NCBI GenBank assembly: GCA_026120035.1
Contig: JALRME010000007.1
Span: 1,515,205 to 1,579,204 of the forward strand
Direction of reading: 5' to 3'
Origin: Coleophoma eucalyptorum
Lineage: Eukaryota > Ascomycota > Leotiomycetes > Helotiales > Dermateaceae
DNA: 64,000 bases
In this document: one piece after another, positions 22,762 to 33,800 of the stretch
Position numbering within the stretch: position 1 is the first letter of the stretch
Layout of the letters: every line of letters begins with the position of its first letter
Translations under genes and position numbers: made by a program
Notes under the pieces: model-generated
Told to the model about the DNA's origin: nothing
The model's database searches: none
What the model saw: only the letters and a program-made list of their open reading frames with translations

Positions 22762-24477
22762 ATGGAGGGGATAGTACCACGGTTTCATGGTAAGTTTTGC
22801 AATTGTGCAGGACTCAATGCAATGCCACGGTTGGGCTGTTTTTGCCGCGCTAACTGCATCTAATCCCAGATCCTACAGCTGGGGAAAACAAAGTTATCGA
22901 AGAGCAGATCGAGATCGAGACCAAAAATATACCATATGGACCAACTCTTGAATGGATACAGCATGACGACTCGAATGGACGTCGTCGAGCTCGAGCCCAC
23001 GTAACGAGAAATGTCAGAAAGCAACAGGCCGTCGCGGCACAGACTCCAAGTCGCTGCTTTTGAAATCAAAAAACAACAAACTTACACCAAAACTTCCTGC
23101 GAAGTCTTCTAAGTTTCCACCGAAGCAGAGTCCGACGATAAATCCAGATGATTTCAGTTCTTCGTGGTTGATTAAATCAAATATTGGGGCAGCAGGTTGA
23201 TCCTTTCGCGACTTTTCCAGTTCCCCATGATCCACTGGCTGCGGGATTGATATCCCACTTTTTCTCTGGATTCGCTCCAACTGTAAAAATAGAGGACTCT
23301 CAAGTTGATTACTCTATTATAAAAAAAAATAACATTCAAGGTTGCAATGTCAGATAGCTCCGCTTTCCGCATGCTGCTTTCTGGATCATCGCGAGAGATT
23401 GAGGCACGTTCTGGGCGGCAAGATTTGAAATATGCTATTACGCATGAAAATGTAGCCCTACGAGAGTTAAAGAAAAGGATTTCGGAATGGTCCCCTGATC
23501 AAGAAAAGCTGGGTTTGGAAATCCTTCCAGGAATTGCCGTACTTGCAGCATGCCAGGTACGTCCCTCCTCAAACATCCGATTTCATTTAAGGCTGAGTAC
23601 CAATAGATATTGCTTGGCAATCCCCAAGGATTCGCCATGCACATGAATGGACTACAATCCATCGTAAACTTGATGGGCGGCTTCGAAAAAATCCAAATAA
23701 CAAATTCATCTCTTTGGTCATACCTAATTTGGTAATTACAATCCAATCCAGTGAAAAGCAGCTTTTCTAAAGTATCTGACCTTTGGATGCTTTATTAGGT
23801 GTGACTATAGTGCCTCGTGCAATCTTTTGTCCCAACGGCGAATTCTGCCGATAGGATACGATGCGAAAGTATTATCTACCGACAAAATATATATCCCCGA
23901 AAAGCTATTACGTGCTGTGCCCCAAGTATACGACCTCCGACAGGAAGCTGCCGCACATTTTAAAGGCCTGCAACCATCTACGACAGCCATATTATCCGCC
24001 AAATCAGACGAAATAAAACGTGTTGAAGTATTTAAGTTCATGATACGAAACAACACAGAATTATGTCAACTATTATGCATGCCTGGCCGTAAGAAACGAT
24101 CAGAGTGCATTCTCCAATCCTATTACCTCTTAACAAAGATTTATACTATCTTCCTCGAACGATTTAGCACAGACAACAGTATGTTTTCTGTAAATGAACA
24201 TCTGGATCAATTTATAATTGCTGTGGCTGAGGAAAGCTCTTTGCTCGCAGGTGCTGCAACTAGGATCTTCCGGTTCTTACTCTCTAGCCGGAGAGCCGCC
24301 CAGGATATGTTTTTTGTTGAAATAGGAAATATCTTAGATGCATGTATCACAATCAATTGGTCCTCGTGGGAGAAAATCAGTGGCATCTTGTTTGAATTTG
24401 TTTTTTATAGTGAAGCTTGCAGTGGCGAATTACGGAGGTCATGGGCAGCGAAGTTCAAGCTTGAAAACTATAACTAA
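22762..24477 (+). pseudogene. Fungal transcription-factor-like gene (Fungal_trans_2 type) with disturbed frame
   Basis: A mini-exon MEGIVPRFH (22762-22789) splices at 22790-22869 into GPTLEWIQHDD and GRRRARAHVTRNVRKQQ, the basic N-terminal motif seen in a family of zinc-finger-less fungal regulators. VDPFATFPVPHDP and HFFSGFAPT follow in another frame. Then come SDSSAFRMLLSG (from 23347), GFAMHMNGLQSIVNLMGG and PEKLLRAVPQVYDL, ending at 24477. The 3' introns near 23557-23607 and 23732-23799 are clean. I could not join the segments around 23050-23200 with GT-AG introns, and an A9 run (23322-23330) sits at another frame change. It is therefore either a decayed gene or one with sequence errors. 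Role unknown. Confidence 0.5.
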
Positions 24478-24719
24478 TATATTTATCTCCGCCGAAGTTC
24501 CATCTCATTTGGACACCGTATTTGCAAAAGGTTAAATAATAGCTACAAAACTTCCAAAACCACTATAGTAATATCCTTGAATAATGGCTAATCTATCTTG
24601 TCACACCACAATGAAACCTTGCTTTTAAGTAATGCAGCAAGCAGAATACTTTCGTGTGATTGAATACCTTCGTGGAAACATTTCCACATCCGCTACATAT
24701 TGATAACACATTCTATATC

Positions 24720-26343
24720 TTATCTCACTTCGTCTTTTGGACCTTGTTCTAAGCTGTTCTTTGCACTGTTGCTTTCGCCAAAAGGGAAAGGCCTAAATCG
24801 TAGCACCTCTCCAGTTTCACCACCTGATTTGAACTTGTCATGCTCTCTCATTTGCCTGAGAATCTCAAGGTCCTCTTCAGAAACAGGTACACCCTCAATT
24901 TTCTTCACCTTTTTGCCCTCCCACCAGGTCATGTAACCACCTGCCGCAGCAATAACACACGCTACCGAGATTAGACAGCCAGTGGTCCAAGAGGGTCGAT
25001 TAAACCGGTTGAGACCCCACATGACCCCACAGAGCATGATCTGGAAAAAGCTATTCCATACATAGCACCAAATGTACAAATCCAGCTTCCAAATCTTCGT
25101 CGCTGGAGCCCTCTCACCAGTAAGAGGAGGATCTGGGCTCTTCTCAATCGGGTATGCAAGTGAGGTGGCTGGGACTTGAGGCGGAGCAGGCATTGTTTTA
25201 GGGTCCCAAGAGATGTCGATTTCTTGGGACTGCTCGAGGCGGAACCAGTCACGGTTAATTCCGGCAAGACGGCGTAGACCAATTGGATCGTGCTGTACCC
25301 TGTATTTCAGTAGGTAATAAAGGTCACGAAAGCGCCAAGGGATAAGGCCAAGGCCCGTAACGCAGAAGAGCGCGTTGAGGATTTGGGAGTCGATTTCAAT
25401 CCAGAAATTTTTGGTAGAATGCTTGTTGTTGCATGGATACTTTGCGTTTTTCGGACACACTGAATGGTGTTAGTATAATAAATGATAAATTGTTGTTGGC
25501 AACAGATGAAGAAAATAGAGTAGATAAATGAAGGTTATAGAAAGGGTTGAGGTATTTGATGGAACACGTACTTGCAGGGGCACCCCCAATTAACACCAAA
25601 AATAACATTCCTCCCCAGGCAACAACATTCAATGAGTAAATAGTAAGCAAGAATCCAAACGGAGTCCAGAGAAATTTCCAATACACCCGGAGTCCTATCT
25701 TCATTGACTGTATTTTGGTATGCTTAGGAGGGAATTGATATCCGTTTGGGTAAGGGACCGAGGGATCATGGGGTTCCACGATATCCGCAGTGCCAAAATC
25801 TTTAGAAAAACTACCGGTATAGGGAGTAGTCTTCCCACCAACTGCCTGTAGTTTTCCATTTATTTTCTCTTCCTGACCCACGCCATTGTTCGAGATTCCC
25901 ACTTTCTCGTGGCTCGGCGGCACCTCCATTATTGGAGCCTGGCTATATCTCCTACCAATGGCCTTCCCGGTCAAAGTAGGCTGGCGGGCAACATTTTTCA
26001 GCACCTCAAAATCCGTGTCCTTATGGGCAAGACTATTGCGTCGCTGTGCAACACCAGACCAACCGTTGCTGTCCACATTGCCATTTTGAATATCGCTAAT
26101 ACTGGGAGCGCTAGACATCACCTGTCCGGATGCGTGGAAGAAGCCGAGGGGCAGCTGTGAGGTAGAGAACTTGCGATGGGTATTGCGTATAAAAAGTCCC
26201 GCGATGGTGGCCTCGCGTGCAGGGCTAGAGGGGTTGAGGGTGTTGGGAATCGATGCATCGGTGCCCTCTATCTCATCTGTTGTCTCTGCTAATGGGGCGA
26301 TGTGAACAGTCTCGCGACCTGTGTGCTCTTCTATGCCTGACAT
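24720..26343 (-). CDS. DUF2985 fungal membrane protein
   Basis: Two exons joined by an intron (about 25572-25461) to give ...GGAPAMCPKN, in total roughly 500 residues. The N-terminal half is a hydrophilic tail of about 200 residues. The conserved core follows: RVYWKFLWTPFGFLLTIYSLNVVAWGGMLF, then FWIEIDSQILNALFCVTGLGL, PWRFRDLYYLLKYR and two more membrane helices, ending with WWEGKKVKKIEGV. This matches DUF2985 proteins, which are widespread in ascomycetes but of unknown function (four or more spans predicted). Tail-to-tail with the regulator-like gene; nothing ties it to the polyketide locus. Confidence 0.88.
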
Positions 26344-27021
26344 AATTCTGTTTGATGGGAGGGCAACAGGTGAACCTGGTGAACCTGGACGAAGCAGTTG
26401 TGATGATTCTCACGAAGTAGGAGAGGGTAAATTAGTGTAAGGTCAATATCTCCCTTATGCTGCTTCCTTACCATTGGGTAGGTCAGGTCCGGCAAATGTC
26501 CCGATATTCTTTATTCTACATCGCCACTGACGAACGAGTCTTTATCCAACCTGTCGGTGCATGTCACACTGATAAGGCCGAAGAACATTCATTCCGAATT
26601 CAGCTCAAGTTACGATTGTAAGCCACACAGTCTGCACGGTGAGGGTGTGAAATGGTTATGATGTCGGTCCTACGGCATGGCCGTAAGCTCCGTTCGGCGA
26701 GGCAAGCTTATACTAACAGGGTAGTCAGAGCTATTCGCGCAATCTTAGAAACGCCCGAAATACCGACAGAATTGACTCTGCGCTCACTCGCTCACTCTCG
26801 GTGTCCGTCGCTAGCTCCACCGAGCCCGAGCACCAATGATTCTAACAACCAGCCTTGTTACAACAATTCCTCGGAGCGGTGTTGAAGATGATGATTGCGA
26901 AACCATGCTCTTAGAAGTATCGCTAGCTGCTGTGAAATCCTCGCTGTTGCCACAGCCCTAAGGATATATCGCTAAGCAACAGCCAACTCAGAGGAAAGGA
27001 CATCCAGCAACAACAGCGAAT
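26344..27021. other. Divergent promoter region
   Basis: 680 bp between the DUF2985 gene and the truncated glucosyltransferase gene. An inverted word pair TACGGC..GCCGTA occurs at about 26671-26685. No supportable gene. Confidence 0.5.
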
Positions 27022-29138
27022 ATGGTTCAAGAGGCTGGAAATAGAACGGTAATAAAAGCAGAACCCGAGTTAGCGACAGAGCCAGTAACAGAGCAAGCTC
27101 CAGCAGCAGTAGCCCAGCCGACTCGAGATAATCACTCTGTGGAGAGTGTGTACGAAAATAGTGGCCAATTTGTTCAAGTCAATACCTCAATTTTCAGCGA
27201 AAATGATGATTTTAAACCAGTGCCGTTAAATCTGGAATCGCCAGGTTCAACGCCAACAGTTCCAGCCGATCCGATCAATGGCTCCATCAGCAACAGTAAA
27301 CCACTCTTGCCGAAACATCTGAGTTTGTCTGCTACTGGCTCTTCCAACATGTTTCAGCTGTGGTCCACCATGGTGGTGCTGGTACAACCGCAGCAGGTAT
27401 AGTAGCAGGCAAGCCGACCGTCGTGGTTCCTTTCTTTGGCGACCAGCCTTTTTGGGGCGCCATGATCGCACGTGCAGGAGCCGGGCCACAACCAATACCC
27501 TACAAGCGACTGAATGTTGATAACTTTGTTACCCAAATAGAATTTGCATTAAAGCCAGAGACTTTGGTCAAGGCCAAAGGACTAGGCGAAAAGATGGCGA
27601 ACGAGAACGGGGCTGAAGAGGGAGCTGGCTTGTTCCACAAGCACCTAGGTAATGGCCTTCGATGCTCGGTTTCTCCAGATCATGCCGCCATCTGGAGAAT
27701 CAAGAAGACAGATCTGAAGTTAAGTGGATTTGTGGCAACAGTATTAATGAATCGGGGCTTGGTGGATCTGCGTGACCTGAAACTGTTCGTATTGTCCCCC
27801 TTGCTCATAGAACATGATTTAGTAACACCATTATCTATATATGGATATCGTGCACGAGAGTATCAAGTCGAAGATGGGCCATGGGATCCCATATCTGGGG
27901 TTGCAACTACCCTCCTTGGAACCCTAGGCTCACTTGCCATGGGTGTCGCTGATTTGCCTACTGACTTCTATCACACCGTTAAAGCCCAGAACGACAAGCA
28001 CACAGTCGCTTCACGAAAAAATGCCGACGCCAGTTGTGCCGCTGTGCGTGTAACTAGGAATACATCGACCACCTCATTGTCGATAACTCAAAACGAAAAA
28101 TTCAAATACGGCATCAGTAAGCCAGAGAATTGGACCAGCCTTCGTCACTATCATGTTGTAGTAAAATCTGCTATCAAAGGCCCAACCACCGAGGCTTACG
28201 TAAATACACAAACCTCAAGCGATGCGCAAACTATATCAGATGTCAGCACAGTTTCTACAGCCGTCTTCGATCCATCTGACCCAACATCACCACTATCTCC
28301 AAACCAACTCCTCAAACATCGTCCCAACCACGCTAGACGCTACGCCGCACATGTCGCCGAGTTCATTGCCAAAGGGCCCATGAATCTCGCATCCAGTATC
28401 TCTCAAGGATTTCACAACGCCCCAAGATTGTATGGTGACTCCACCATTCGCCAGACTGAGTCTATTACCGGCTTCAAGTCCGGCCTCAAAGCTGCAGGCG
28501 AGGATTTTGCCCTCAGAATCTACGATGGCGTCTCTGGATTATTGACCCAGCCGGTGCATGGCACCAAAGAACATGGCATGGCCGGCCTTCTAAGCGGTGT
28601 TGTGAAAGGTGTAGGTGGACTTGTTCTCAAACCTGCCAGTGCAGTCACCAGCCTCCCCGCCAATTTTCTCAAAGGGCTATACAAAGAGCTTGAGAAGTCA
28701 ACGGACTTCGGCCTCCAGACACACATCATGATTAGTCGTGTAATACAGGGTATAGAGGCCGCGAATCATCTAGACCCTGAATTGGAAGCAGACATTATCA
28801 ATAAATGGCAACTTATTATGACCGAAGCTGATAAGGGAGCAAAAGAAATTGAATCTATTACCGTAGCCCGAATCCACACCTGCTACCACGGTCTTAGATT
28901 TCAAAGCACAAGAAACATGACACTGAAGCAGGCGCAAATGCATAGTACCATAAAAGGGCTTAAAAAGAATGTGCCTGCAATGGCGCAGACTTTACCCTTC
29001 GATAGTGCTACGAACTTTATTTCTATCGATTCGGATGAGAGTATTGATCCTAAGATGGAGATTAGACTTTCAGATGGTAGATTCCAGAAGATACATTTGA
29101 GCATGCATAATATGATTAGTAGAATGAAGGCAGCGTAG
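27022..29138 (+). CDS. Sterol-glucosyltransferase-like protein lacking its N-terminal catalytic half
   Basis: The C-terminal 592 codons (from about 27360) are a fungal GT28/sterol 3-beta-glucosyltransferase-like protein: VVHHGGAGTTAAGIVAGKPT and PFFGDQPFWG form the sugar-nucleotide site. The long C-terminal extension typical of this family follows (GVATTLLGTLGSLAMG, GVVKGVGGLVLKP). Only a disordered leader of about 91 codons (from ATG 27022) precedes it. The acceptor-binding Rossmann domain with its GSRGDVQPFI motif, about 350-400 residues, is absent. The two parts are in different frames. A GT-AG intron at 27296-27357 (GTAAAC...TTTCAG) would join them in phase. That intron contains YWLFQHVSA in frame with the catalytic half, so it was probably once coding. 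Likely inactive as a glycosyltransferase. Confidence 0.75.
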
Positions 29139-29912
29139 GTCTCTTTGGGAGGGGGAGGGTAAAAGCCCCACTAACTTCTGAAAAGAGGATCTTCCAAAAT
29201 AATCGATGCTTTATTATATCCTGATGATTTCTATGACGTTCATATCTATATGCTAACCAAGTTGGTAGCTAGAATTTAAAGTTATAGAATTTATTATATC
29301 TGGGATTGGAATAACTATCCTGGAACTTATGAAACTAAATCCAGATTTATACCTTTGATTTTGACATCTCTACCGGCACATTCTAAGTTAATAATTAATT
29401 TCAGAACAAAGCAGCTAAGCAAGAACCCCTTTTCATATTCTAGGATGTGCTTTGTTTGTGCAAATGAGCGGGGTTGCATGGCCACAGGACTTGTCGAGGC
29501 TTGTTTTGCTTAGTGTTGCACTAGTAGGGCTGTGTTAATTAAGGTTAAGTCAATGAAGAGATATGTTAGACCTACATTGGTATAGAACAGACGAGACATC
29601 AAACTTAAAAAGACTCAGCCCTATTAGAGTTTGCGATGGATCTCTCTCTATGGCGGTGGCTGTCAGCCACTTGCCGTTCGACCTATCTTCTTTGTGTAAA
29701 ACATTCAGCTGCCAAAAATGCTTTAAATTGAGTTCACAAGAGCTCCTCGAAGGGCGCAGCTCAGCCAATTCCGTAGCCAATTCCAAAAGCGCAAAGCTAA
29801 GGGCGTATATAAACAACTCTTGGCCTTTCGCGTTCCCCACTCGCTCATCTTCCCCTTCAGCTTGTACTCCACCCGAAACTGGACTGGGAGTAAATATCAC
29901 ACTTCTAACACT
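29139..29912. other. Intergenic / promoter of surface protein gene
   Basis: 770 bp, no gene. ORFs on both strands at 29550-29996 overlap each other and lack protein character. A TATA box lies near the right end. Confidence 0.5.
29806..29813 (+). promoter_or_regulatory. TATA box of the surface protein gene
   Basis: TATATAAA 100 bp before ATG 29913, in a stretch otherwise free of such words. Confidence 0.5.
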
Positions 29913-31249
29913 ATGAAGTTCTTCACGATCATTTCTTCCTTGATAGCTGTTCGGGCGTCCGCATCGGAACTTATTACTGCGAAAAGGATGGCCCAAAGCC
30001 TGGACACTCGAGCTACATTCTACGGTGGATGGCCCATCGAAGCGAGTATCTGTCCCAGCAATACAACCGCATGCTTAAATTTGGGTTCTTGCTGCCCAAC
30101 TACATCGTCCTGCTACACAGATGGGTTAGCAGGGGCGGCGGTATGCTGTCCAAATAGTAAGGAACGAGCTCATTTACATTGAGTATAAAAATCGGCTTGT
30201 TTGAAGTCCTTGATGCAAATCGCTAACATTTAATTGCACTTATCTCTAGCTAGTAATTGTGTAAATACCGTAAACACTCTCCCGGTCTGTGCGGATTCAA
30301 GTTGGACTCTATATATTGGGAACTATTACTACTTCTGTTGCGCTCCTGGTCAAGTTGGAATTCTCCCAAATAAAGCAAGCTCTGTGGCCCCGGGATTATG
30401 CGTAGATAGTAGTAATTCGCCAGCTTCATCATTACTAGCGACTGCGGTAAGTCTTCTGCAAGTATACTTAAATTGTCTTGCTGATGTTTGAGGAATTAGT
30501 ATCAAGCTGTTGGCGCCACCGCTACCGCAACTACCTCTTCAGCCTCGATAACGCAGACCTCGACGGCTAAGGCATCTTCGACTTCCAATAGCTCACCAAC
30601 CTCCGTATCTTCATCAACTACAAGTATGTTCATGGCACTATTTGTTATGTTTTGGATGTGGTAGTCATTTCCTTTCCTGTGCTGTATACGTTTTGTAGTA
30701 CGTATCATCAATGTTGTATCTTGAGTGTGAATGTTCAATGAACGTTGGTTCAAGTAGTGGTGGTATGCCAATTGGAGTATTGAAATATCAAATATATATT
30801 ATTGAACCATGAACGTATAAAATGTTCTAGTTTATTCTGGCTAACGATAACATTAAATCATAGCAACGTCATCGTCCCAATCATCAGCGCCGTTGACTTC
30901 ACCATCATCGGCAATTCAATCCCCGGCCTCGAATCCTAATTCACCTTCTAAAACATCAGTTATTGTCGGTGGAGTTATTGGAGGTGTGTTTGGCATAACA
31001 TTCATCGCCCTCGCAATTTGGTTTTTTGGATTTAGAAGGCGGAAGAGCCAAGCTATCACGCCTGGAAACACATCCTACGTCGCAGGTCTTGCTGAAAAGG
31101 ATGGAAATTCTCTAAACCCTGAGATTAATGAGATTCCTGGGGAAATGGCCGGCCATTTCGGTCTGAGCGAAGTTGAAGCTACTAAGTTATCGTCGGCAAA
31201 GAACAACAACATCACATCTTCCACAACACCGCCTGCGGAACTGGGTTAG
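29913..31249 (+). CDS. Mid2/WSC-like single-pass cell-surface protein
   Basis: Several exons. The first (29913 to about 30150) encodes a signal peptide (MKFFTIISSLIAVRASA) and a Cys-rich ectodomain (NLGSCCPTTSSC, AAVCC). The second starts near 30250 (NCVNTVNTLPVCADSSW, YYYFCCAPGQVG). Next is a Ser/Thr/Ala-rich stretch, likely O-glycosylated, at about 30500-30940. The last exon has a transmembrane helix (VIVGGVIGGVFGITFIALAIWFFGF), a stop-transfer RRRK and a cytosolic tail of about 80 residues ending TTPPAELG. This is the plan of fungal wall-stress sensors and related mucins. The ligand and pathway are not shown by sequence. Intron borders between 30440 and 30880 are uncertain. Confidence 0.75.
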
Positions 31250-31808
31250 TTGTTTTCAGTGCTTGATGAAAAATTATTTGTACCAGGAATTTGTAGGCTA
31301 GCGTATATGCCTGTACTAGCAGCTAATTAAGCTGATATCCACCGATATGCTTGAGAATCACGGCGCTGGCCAAGCATCTAGCCTTATGCATGTATATAAC
31401 CTTAATTTAAAATGTTAAAAGACAGAGCCTTCTCAAGGTAATGGTAAAGCCTTCAAGTTTGGCCTCTCTTTTATATTCGGGATCTAAAAATCTCGACCCT
31501 TCCCTGAAAAATGCTCCCATCCGCTCATGATAAACAAGATTCTAACTATTTAGGGATTATTCTTCTGTTTCAAGAGCCAACATAACCGTACACGAAATCG
31601 AAACAGCTAGAAGCTATGAAACATTAAATATGCTCTATACGATGAAGTAAATCAGGCTTATTAAAATTATCTCGAAAGCTATCTTCCAGGTTTGCTCTTT
31701 TTATTAAACCATAGTAGGACTAGAGTTCCGCTTAAAGTTTTATTGCTTAAAGTTAGAATTTCAAATTTCAATCTATATATTGCTAAGCTGTAAAAGCTAA
31801 TATAGTAA
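31250..31808. other. Convergent intergenic region
   Basis: 560 bp of AT-rich DNA between converging genes. Nothing recognised. Confidence 0.6.
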
Positions 31809-33800
31809 TTATACTAGTTCCATCTGCTTAGTAGGATGCAGTCCCTGAACCTCTCTGGTTCTGTCTTCCACAGAAAGGTCGAGATGAATTCCTTCAATAA
31901 CAGCATGTAGAGAATTTTCGACCTTAGACTCGCGGGGTAATTGAGCATCATCTCCAGCTGGCTTCCAGTAAAGTGATACTATCCAGTACGAGAAGCAGCC
32001 TACAACAAAACTAATTAACCAACCAAGATCGTACATGTGAGTTGCTGCGGGACTAATAGAGTATCCAAAACTCGCTGCAAATCCAGGGAGCGGGAGCAGA
32101 AATCCGACAACGAATCCGAAAAATGCCTTGAGGTTGAAGCCTTTGTAATAGAAGTAGCGACCACTTGGTGAGTAGGTATAAAGATCCCCAATTTCGAGAT
32201 TCCCATTACGGACCACGAAATAGTCGACAATCATAATACCAACAATGGGACCCATGAAGATCGAATAACCTGATAGGAAGTTGAGAAATCCACTGGCATT
32301 ATTGACGATTTGCCTATAGAAGATATTAGTTCACGGCCGCTTGAAATTACCAAAACGCCGTCGTTTGAGATCTTACCAAGGTACAATGCCCCAAGAAATA
32401 AAAAGGCAAATAAATTGACCACGGATAATATTAACGTATCTCGGGGCGAGATTAGTAACATCGGCGGAGAATGGAATAACATTGGCGGCGACACAGGTAC
32501 CGAGGGCAGCAAATGCCCAAGCCGCAGCACAAAAGAATACACCTGCTCTCGCCTTAGAGCTATAGTCATTGTCGAGAATAGCATTAAAAAGAGGATACAA
32601 GGTCCAGTATGCTTCACCATACATGTTCTTAACAGCGGACTGCATAGAGAGAATTAGCAACAAAATAAAATCTGGTGGAACAATAATTACGTACTGTGCA
32701 CATAATACCGAAGGCGGTCGAAATTGTAGCCGTCAGTGGTAGGCCGAGCGCCTGACCAAAGACCTGAGACCTTGGGGTCTTCGCGTATCGCGCCAAGTCT
32801 GGGACGGTAACGAGCAGAGCGCAATTGGCACCCATGACAGAGTTAAAGTGACCGAAAGCAGTCCAGGTGTAAGCAAAACCAGAGGTTTTGAGGGACGGGT
32901 CAATGAGTTTGCCGACCGAAATGCCGTTGTTTGTTGTTGTTGCCCAAATCACCAGACCTATGGCTGCTGCTGGAACGATTACGGCCTTGGCAGTGAAAAC
33001 CCAGCGGATCTTGGTAGTGTGTAGCATAGCAAGGGGTATCGAAGCCAGAAAGGCAAGCAGAAACGTAATCATAAGTCCAGTGGTAACATGTTGATCCTAT
33101 TATAGTGTTAGGGTTGACAAGAAGTTGCGTCATGGAAGAAGTCTTACAGTTGGGATCGAATTGTGCAAAGTATACCATCCTGGAAAGATGCAGCGAAGAC
33201 ATATCGAAATCATCTGTCCTGTGTAGTAGAGTTGAACACCAGTCTGGACACGAGGTTAGTCTAAAGCATGGAGGGAAGAGTATAGAAAAGCAAACGAACC
33301 CAAATAATTGAAAGGATAAGTCGGAGGCAAACAATGACATATTGGCCGTATATTCCAAATGTGTAGCGGGTGAGGATAGGATATCCTACATGGTACTTAG
33401 AAGCAGCTCGACCATTGAGAATAATAACCAGAGCGGCAAGCACGTTTGCTGTCATATTGATGAGAATAGCATCTCTGAACGAGGCTCCAACTGAAACCAT
33501 GGCGCTCCCAGTTGACCAACTGGAAACACTCCACGACTCACTCCACCAGTATGCAAAGTAGTCCCAGGTCGACCAAGTCCATCGTTCCTCAGGAGATGGT
33601 AGAAGCTCCTCATTGATCAGTGGAGATGCTGCACTTGGGAGAACGATTGCATTATTAAAGGCCTTGACCCAAGCCCATTTGTGCTGATCTGCAGGCTCTG
33701 ATGCGGCCTCCTGCACGCTACTACTAGAGGCATCCTTAAGGTCAAAATTAGGGACCTTGCTTTCGCCAACGGGCGAGGCTGAAAAGGAGATTTCTGACAT
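31809..33800 (-). CDS. NCS1-family nucleobase/allantoin/uridine permease
   Basis: About 560 residues in roughly five exons. ATG 33800 was chosen over an upstream in-frame non-ATG codon. Family hallmarks: ERWTWSTWDYFAYWWSESW at the first helix, TGVQLYYTGQMISICLRCIFPGW, WTAFGHFNSVMGANCALL, VPDLARYAKTPRSQ, NLAPRYVNIIRGQFICL, and GPIVGIMIVDYFVVR with YTYSPSGRYFYYKGFN near the end. About twelve membrane helices are present. NCS1 carriers (FUR4, DAL4, FUI1 and Aspergillus Fur types) import uracil, allantoin, uridine or thiamine-like compounds with protons or sodium; the exact substrate cannot be told here. Plasma membrane. Confidence 0.92.

Noticed and set aside
30502..30771. Minus-strand 89-codon ORF rich in Val, Glu and Ala
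   Set aside because: Antisense of the Ser/Thr/Ala-rich region of the surface protein gene.
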